Below are positions 4,873-7,971 of a stretch of 7,971 nucleotides of DNA, piece after piece. The stretch comes from an uncultured Clostridia bacterium (GTDB lineage: Bacteria; Bacillota; Clostridia; Oscillospirales; Ruminococcaceae). A model generated the notes under the pieces. It searched no databases, had not been told where the DNA came from, and saw only the letters and a list, made by a program, of their open reading frames with translations. Location of the stretch: positions 1-7,971 of the forward strand of contig CAMDZU010000048.1 in the NCBI GenBank assembly GCA_945910715.1, given 5' to 3'. Every line of letters begins with the position of its first letter. Within the stretch, counting starts at the first letter, position 1. The position numbers were made by a program, and so were the translations under genes.

Positions 4873-6564
4873 TTATACTGTGTATGTAGCCTTTACAAGC
4901 TCGTCAAGGGTTGTTTTGCCTGCAAGCACCATTTCCGCAACGTTTTCACGCAGCAGCTTTGTGCCGTTCTTGGTTGCCTGCTTGCCGATGGTTTCGGCGG
5001 TGGCATTCTGCGAAATAAGCTCCTTGATGTCGTTGGTGCTGACGATAATTTCGTGAATAGCGGTACGGCCCTTGTAGCCTGTGTTGTGACATTCACGGCA
5101 GCCGCCGTAATGAGCCTTGCAGACCTTTACGGGCTTGTCAACGCCTACCAGCCTTAAATCGGCAGGCTCGGTAAGGGTGATTGTTTCCTTGCAGGAGGGG
5201 CAGAGCACCTTGACAAGTCGCTGTGCGATAACACCGATAAGAGAAGAAGCAACCATGTACGGCGCAACGCCCATATCAACAAGACGGAGAATTGTACTTG
5301 CAGCGTCGTTTGTATGGAGAGTGGAAAGCACCAGGTGACCTGTGATAGCGGCACGGATAGCGATGTCGGCTGTTTCGCCGTCACGGATTTCTCCGACCAT
5401 TACTATATCAGGGTCCTGACGGAGGATTGAACGGAGGGCAGCCGCAAAGGTAAGTCCTGCCTTTTCGTTCATCTGGCACTGGTTTACGCCGTCGATTTTC
5501 TTTTCCACAGGGTCCTCAACGGTAACGATGTTTACGTTAGGCTTGCTCAGTTCGCCAAGAGTTGCGTAAAGGGTGGTTGATTTACCCGAACCTGTAGGTC
5601 CTGTTACCAGCATAACGCCGTGAGGACAGCGGATAATCTGCTTGAACATTTCGTAGTTGTAATCCGTCATACCCAGGTCGGTAATCTTTCTCGCCTTTTC
5701 GTCGCCTGTTGCAAGCAGACGGATAACGCACTTTTCGCCGTAAACGGTAGGAATGGTGGAAACACGCATATCCTGCTTGACATTGTCGATTACAACGCCG
5801 AAACGGCCGTCAAGAGGTATTCTCTTTTCGGCAATGTTCATACCGCCGAGGATTTTTATACGGGTGATAAGGGAGTTATGTACGCTTGGCTTAACGGACA
5901 TATTCTGCTCAACAAGCTCGCCGTCGATACGGAAACGGATTCTTGTTCTGTCCTTGAAGGGCTCGATATGAATATCGGAAGCGTCGCTGTGGAATGCACG
6001 GTCGATAATGGTGTTAACCAGCTTAACGATAGGCGCATTGTCAACACGCTCGTCGGATTCCTCCTCCGCAGCCTGCTCCCCGTTTTCGTCGTACTGCTTC
6101 GCAATATCGTCCATAACCGTTGAAACGGTGTTTGCGGAGTACGCCTTGTTTATTGTTTCGATAATAGCCGACCTTGTTGCAAGAACGGCATGGATTTCCA
6201 TACCGGTTGTGATTTTCAGCTCTTCGAAAATGAAGAAGTTGACAGGGTCGTTGGTTGCAACGTAAAGACGTCCGTTCTGTATCTTAAAGGCAACAACAGT
6301 GTTTTTCTTTGCAACAGCCTCCGGGATTTTCTTTACTGCCTCGATTTCTACCTTTGTGGTTGACAGATCCACAAAAGGCACCTTCAGTCTTGCGGAAAGC
6401 GCATGAGCAAGCTGTGTTTCCGAAACAAGGCCCATTTTTAAGAGAGTATCGCCCAGCTTAAGCTTTTCCTCCGACTTCTGCTGCTCAGCAAGAGCCATAT
6501 CAAGCTGTTTCGGTGTAATGTAGCCGCTTTCGACAAGAACTTGTCCGATTGGAATATTTTTCAT
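4873..6564 (-). CDS. pilB: Type IV pilus extension ATPase PilB (GspE family)
   Basis: A 563-residue GspE/PilB ATPase that drives pilus polymerisation from the inner face of the membrane. The N-terminus (about 5-68) holds two MshEN-like repeats, I-G-Q-V-L-V-E-S-G-Y-I-T and L-G-D-T-L-L-K-M-G-L-V-S, ending in V-P-F-V-D-L. An acidic linker lies at about 159-175, then the N2 domain with D-A-S-D-I-H-I-E-P (194-202). The core has Walker A G-P-T-G-S-G-K-S-T (322-330), Asp box T-V-E-D-P-V-E (348-354), Walker B D-P-D-I-V-M-V-G-E-I-R-D (384-395) and His box T-G-H-L-V-L-S-T-L-H-T-N-D (408-420). A tetracysteine zinc site is C455/C458 and C489/C492. It is the first gene of the operon with pilT. A GGAAGGAA-type site lies about 12 bases before the ATG, somewhat far. 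A type II secretion role is less likely because pilT is adjacent. Confidence 0.94.
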   Translation of the reverse strand: MKNIPIGQVLVESGYITPKQLDMALAEQQKSEEKLKLGDTLLKMGLVSETQLAHALSARLKVPFVDLSTTKVEIEAVKKIPEAVAKKNTVVAFKIQNGRLYVATNDPVNFFIFEELKITTGMEIHAVLATRSAIIETINKAYSANTVSTVMDDIAKQYDENGEQAAEEESDERVDNAPIVKLVNTIIDRAFHSDASDIHIEPFKDRTRIRFRIDGELVEQNMSVKPSVHNSLITRIKILGGMNIAEKRIPLDGRFGVVIDNVKQDMRVSTIPTVYGEKCVIRLLATGDEKARKITDLGMTDYNYEMFKQIIRCPHGVMLVTGPTGSGKSTTLYATLGELSKPNVNIVTVEDPVEKKIDGVNQCQMNEKAGLTFAAALRSILRQDPDIVMVGEIRDGETADIAIRAAITGHLVLSTLHTNDAASTILRLVDMGVAPYMVASSLIGVIAQRLVKVLCPSCKETITLTEPADLRLVGVDKPVKVCKAHYGGCRECHNTGYKGRTAIHEIIVSTNDIKELISQNATAETIGKQATKNGTKLLRENVAEMVLAGKTTLDELVKATYTV

Positions 6565-6614
6565 GTTATGTGACCGTTCCTTCCCTTTAAGAGGATATTT
6601 TGCAAGAATAATAG

Positions 6615-6643
6615 TTGCCTTTGCAGGCTTAATGTGCTACAAT
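6615..6643 (+). promoter_or_regulatory. Sigma-A promoter for pilD
   Basis: TTGCCT (6615-6620), a 17-base spacer, then TACAAT (6638-6643), with TG at 6635-6636 making an extended -10. Transcription would begin near 6650, leaving a leader of about 60 bases before the pilD ATG. Confidence 0.68.
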
Positions 6644-6666
6644 AGATGCAGAACATTTTTGATTTT

Positions 6667-6695
6667 ATTCAAACCGTTTCCGGTTAATTTATCAA
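6667..6695 (-). promoter_or_regulatory. Possible sigma-A promoter for pilB-pilT-GNAT
   Basis: Minus strand: TTGATA (6690-6695), a 17-base spacer, then TTGAAT (6667-6672). The -35 matches five of six consensus bases, but the -10 lacks the important second-position A, so this is only a candidate. It would give a leader of about 95 bases and overlaps the pilD ribosome binding site on the other strand. Confidence 0.33.
6672..6685. repeat. Small palindrome in the divergent pilB/pilD control region
   Basis: AACCG (6672-6676) and CGGTT (6681-6685) flank the four bases TTTC. On the minus strand the loop is GAAA, a stable GNRA tetraloop. It lies in the pilD leader just before its ribosome binding site and within the spacer of the candidate pilB promoter. 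An operator or a leader hairpin is possible; with 5-bp arms, chance is also possible. Confidence 0.35.
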
Positions 6696-6700
6696 AGGAG
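6694..6700 (+). promoter_or_regulatory. Ribosome binding site deciding the pilD start
   Basis: AAAGGAG, 9 bases before the ATG at 6710. An open frame extends further upstream to 6563, but that stretch contains the promoter and does not look like a signal or leader segment, so the start at 6710 is preferred. Confidence 0.85.
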
Positions 6701-6709
6701 CATTATAAA

Positions 6710-7471
6710 ATGACTGATGAGGTTTTTCTTGCTTACACAATTATTTTTTCCGTTTTCGTGTTCATTTTCGGCACGGTAATCGGAAGCTTTCTCAATGTTG
6801 TAATCTACCGCACGCCCCGTCACGAATCCCTTATCAGGGGTCGTTCCCATTGCACAACCTGCGGAGCGCAGATTAAGAACAGGGACTTGATTCCCGTGAT
6901 AAGCTGGATTTTCCTCGGCGGAAAATGCCGTAACTGCAAAAGCAGGATTTCCGCCCGCTACACGGTGGTTGAGCTCCTTGGGGGAGCGCTTTATCTGCTT
7001 GCCTTTCTGCGGTTCAGATTTTCCCTTGAGCTGATTTACTGCTTTATACTTTTCCCCATTCTTATCTGCCTCAGCTTTATTGACATTGACCACATGGAAA
7101 TTCCTTACTGGTGCAGCATTTCAATTGCCGTCCTTGGGCTTATCTCCATTTTCACAGTGAACAATATGCCCTGGTACGAGCATCTTATCGGCGCCGCCGT
7201 AATCTCCGTACCCTTTGCGGTGCTTGCCTTTCTTGGGGCAATGGGAGGCGGCGACGTTCAGCTTATTGCCGCAGCAGGTCTGCTGCTTGGCTGGGGAATT
7301 GTTCCTGCGGCGCTTGTGGGTATTCTCACCGGCGCAGTTTACGGCGTTGTACATAAGGCTGTCACCAAAAACAGCGAAATGTGCTTCGGACCGTTTCTCA
7401 GCATTGGTATTGCGGTGGGAATGCTTTGGGGGCAGGATATAATACAGTGGTATGTGGGGCTGCTGGGATAA
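6710..7471 (+). CDS. pilD: Type IV prepilin peptidase / N-methyltransferase PilD
   Basis: A 253-residue integral membrane aspartic protease (GxGD type) that cleaves the leader of type IV prepilins and usually methylates the new N-terminus. The N-terminal part has a membrane segment (about 8-32) with G-S-F-L-N-V-V-I-Y-R, the signature of the methyltransferase domain. A cytoplasmic loop follows with C48xxC51 and C73xxC76, the zinc-binding tetracysteine of bifunctional enzymes. After that come several hydrophobic segments. The catalytic aspartates are in F-I-D-I-D-H-M-E-I-P (D125/D127 region) and G-G-G-D (D182), and F-G-P-F-L-S-I-G is at 226-233. The residue after E-I-P is Tyr rather than the common Asp, which is not catalytic. 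It is transcribed away from pilB and should process the pilins handled by PilB and PilT. No pilin is recognised in the window. Confidence 0.95.
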   Translation: MTDEVFLAYTIIFSVFVFIFGTVIGSFLNVVIYRTPRHESLIRGRSHCTTCGAQIKNRDLIPVISWIFLGGKCRNCKSRISARYTVVELLGGALYLLAFLRFRFSLELIYCFILFPILICLSFIDIDHMEIPYWCSISIAVLGLISIFTVNNMPWYEHLIGAAVISVPFAVLAFLGAMGGGDVQLIAAAGLLLGWGIVPAALVGILTGAVYGVVHKAVTKNSEMCFGPFLSIGIAVGMLWGQDIIQWYVGLLG

Positions 7472-7971
7472 TTACGTTGTTGCGTCTGCAGCAGTATATG
7501 TCTTAATTACATACAAAACCAGCAAATCATCCTTACTTTCATTCATTGCGGTAGCAGACGCCGCTTTGTTCATAAGTCTGAACATATTTTCTCTTGTGCC
7601 TGTTATCTGATCGCTATCGGATGAATACGCAGTTGTTTTAATATTTATCCACTTTGCAGATTCAAGCTCAAACCCAAATTTAACATCAAGATTATTGTAA
7701 TAGACATCCTCAAACACTCTGTATGTGTTTAAGGATGTCTTGTCAGTTAATAGAGATGGAATAGAAGTGCTATTCACCTCGCCAAGATCATATAAAGCGT
7801 TTACTCCGCCATTGTCTGCGTCTGTTATTACAAGCGCATACAGTTTTTCGTTTGTACCAAGAGTAATTGAATTAACAACAGCCGCAGCAGCGGATTTCAT
7901 GTCTGCAAGAGAGTCGTACCCGGAGATTTTTATCGTTGTGGCATTAGAAACTTTTTTTGCAACATAATTTG
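7472..7971 (-). CDS. Unknown protein, C-terminal part only (5' end beyond window)
   Basis: The frame is open from the right edge to TAA at 7472-7474, giving about 165 residues of a larger protein. An internal Met at 7900 is not needed as a start, because reading continues upstream without a stop. The visible part is rich in Ser, Thr, Ala, Asp and Asn, has no Cys, His-rich or ATPase motif and no membrane segment. It resembles a globular extracytoplasmic domain, but I do not recognise the family. It is convergent with pilD, with no base between the two stop codons. Sampled rows have about 32-42% GC, well below pilD (a sampled row is 63%). Being next to the prepilin peptidase, it could be a pilin-like or surface protein; the needed N-terminal evidence (G/A-F-T-L-x-E leader and hydrophobic helix) lies outside the window. 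Confidence 0.7.
   Translation of the reverse strand, partial: NYVAKKVSNATTIKISGYDSLADMKSAAAAVVNSITLGTNEKLYALVITDADNGGVNALYDLGEVNSTSIPSLLTDKTSLNTYRVFEDVYYNNLDVKFGFELESAKWINIKTTAYSSDSDQITGTRENMFRLMNKAASATAMNESKDDLLVLYVIKTYTAADATT

Noticed and set aside
5620..6123. 167-codon plus-strand open frame inside pilB
   Set aside because: Antisense to the conserved PilB ATPase core, no recognisable domain; a shadow of the real coding frame.
6563..6709. Upstream extension of the pilD reading frame
   Set aside because: This stretch holds the pilD promoter and leader; the ATG at 6710 has a proper ribosome binding site and begins the normal family N-terminus.
6565..6709. c-di-GMP (GEMM) riboswitch in the pilB leader
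   Set aside because: A GAAA-capped stem and a GCAAAGGC stretch are reminiscent, but the conserved core and the tetraloop-receptor order are not present. A covariance-model search would settle it.
1..7971. tRNA, rRNA, CRISPR array or insertion sequence
   Set aside because: No cloverleaf, rRNA-like stretch, regularly spaced repeats, transposase frame or terminal inverted repeats were seen by reading; no covariance or database search was possible.

Overview
The window looks like chromosomal DNA of a low-to-mid GC Gram-positive gut-type bacterium, most likely a Ruminococcus-like Clostridia. This is inferred from protein style only: clostridial-type pilus ATPases, a REC-GGDEF-EAL-PAS signalling architecture, strong AGGAGG-type ribosome binding sites and sigma-A-type promoters. 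No species can be named.

Right two thirds (about 2880-7471): a type IV pilus assembly module. A minus-strand operon runs pilB/gspE (extension ATPase), pilT (retraction ATPase), then a tandem-GNAT acetyltransferase, and ends in a hairpin terminator at 2821-2852. Divergent from it, on the plus strand, is pilD (prepilin peptidase). The 145-bp shared gap holds a good plus-strand promoter, a weaker minus-strand candidate and a small palindrome. No pilin or PilC platform gene is recognised here. A 3'-partial minus-strand gene of unknown function abuts pilD at the right edge and is much AT-richer.

Left third (1-2768): a cyclic-di-GMP / phosphorelay locus on the minus strand that looks damaged. From a strong promoter it reads: receiver domain interrupted by an in-frame amber codon; degenerate GGDEF; intact-looking EAL phosphodiesterase; a PAS domain that breaks off; a 58-codon AT-rich zinc-ribbon gene not expected there; a receiver fragment without its N-terminal half; and an Hpt-like protein whose phosphoacceptor histidine position is arginine. 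I infer an ancestral REC-GGDEF-EAL-PAS-REC plus Hpt arrangement whose PAS/REC junction was replaced by a small foreign cassette.

The two halves may be connected, since c-di-GMP commonly controls type IV pili and the PilB N-terminus carries two MshEN-like repeats. The c-di-GMP-contact positions of those repeats are not canonical, so the connection remains an inference.
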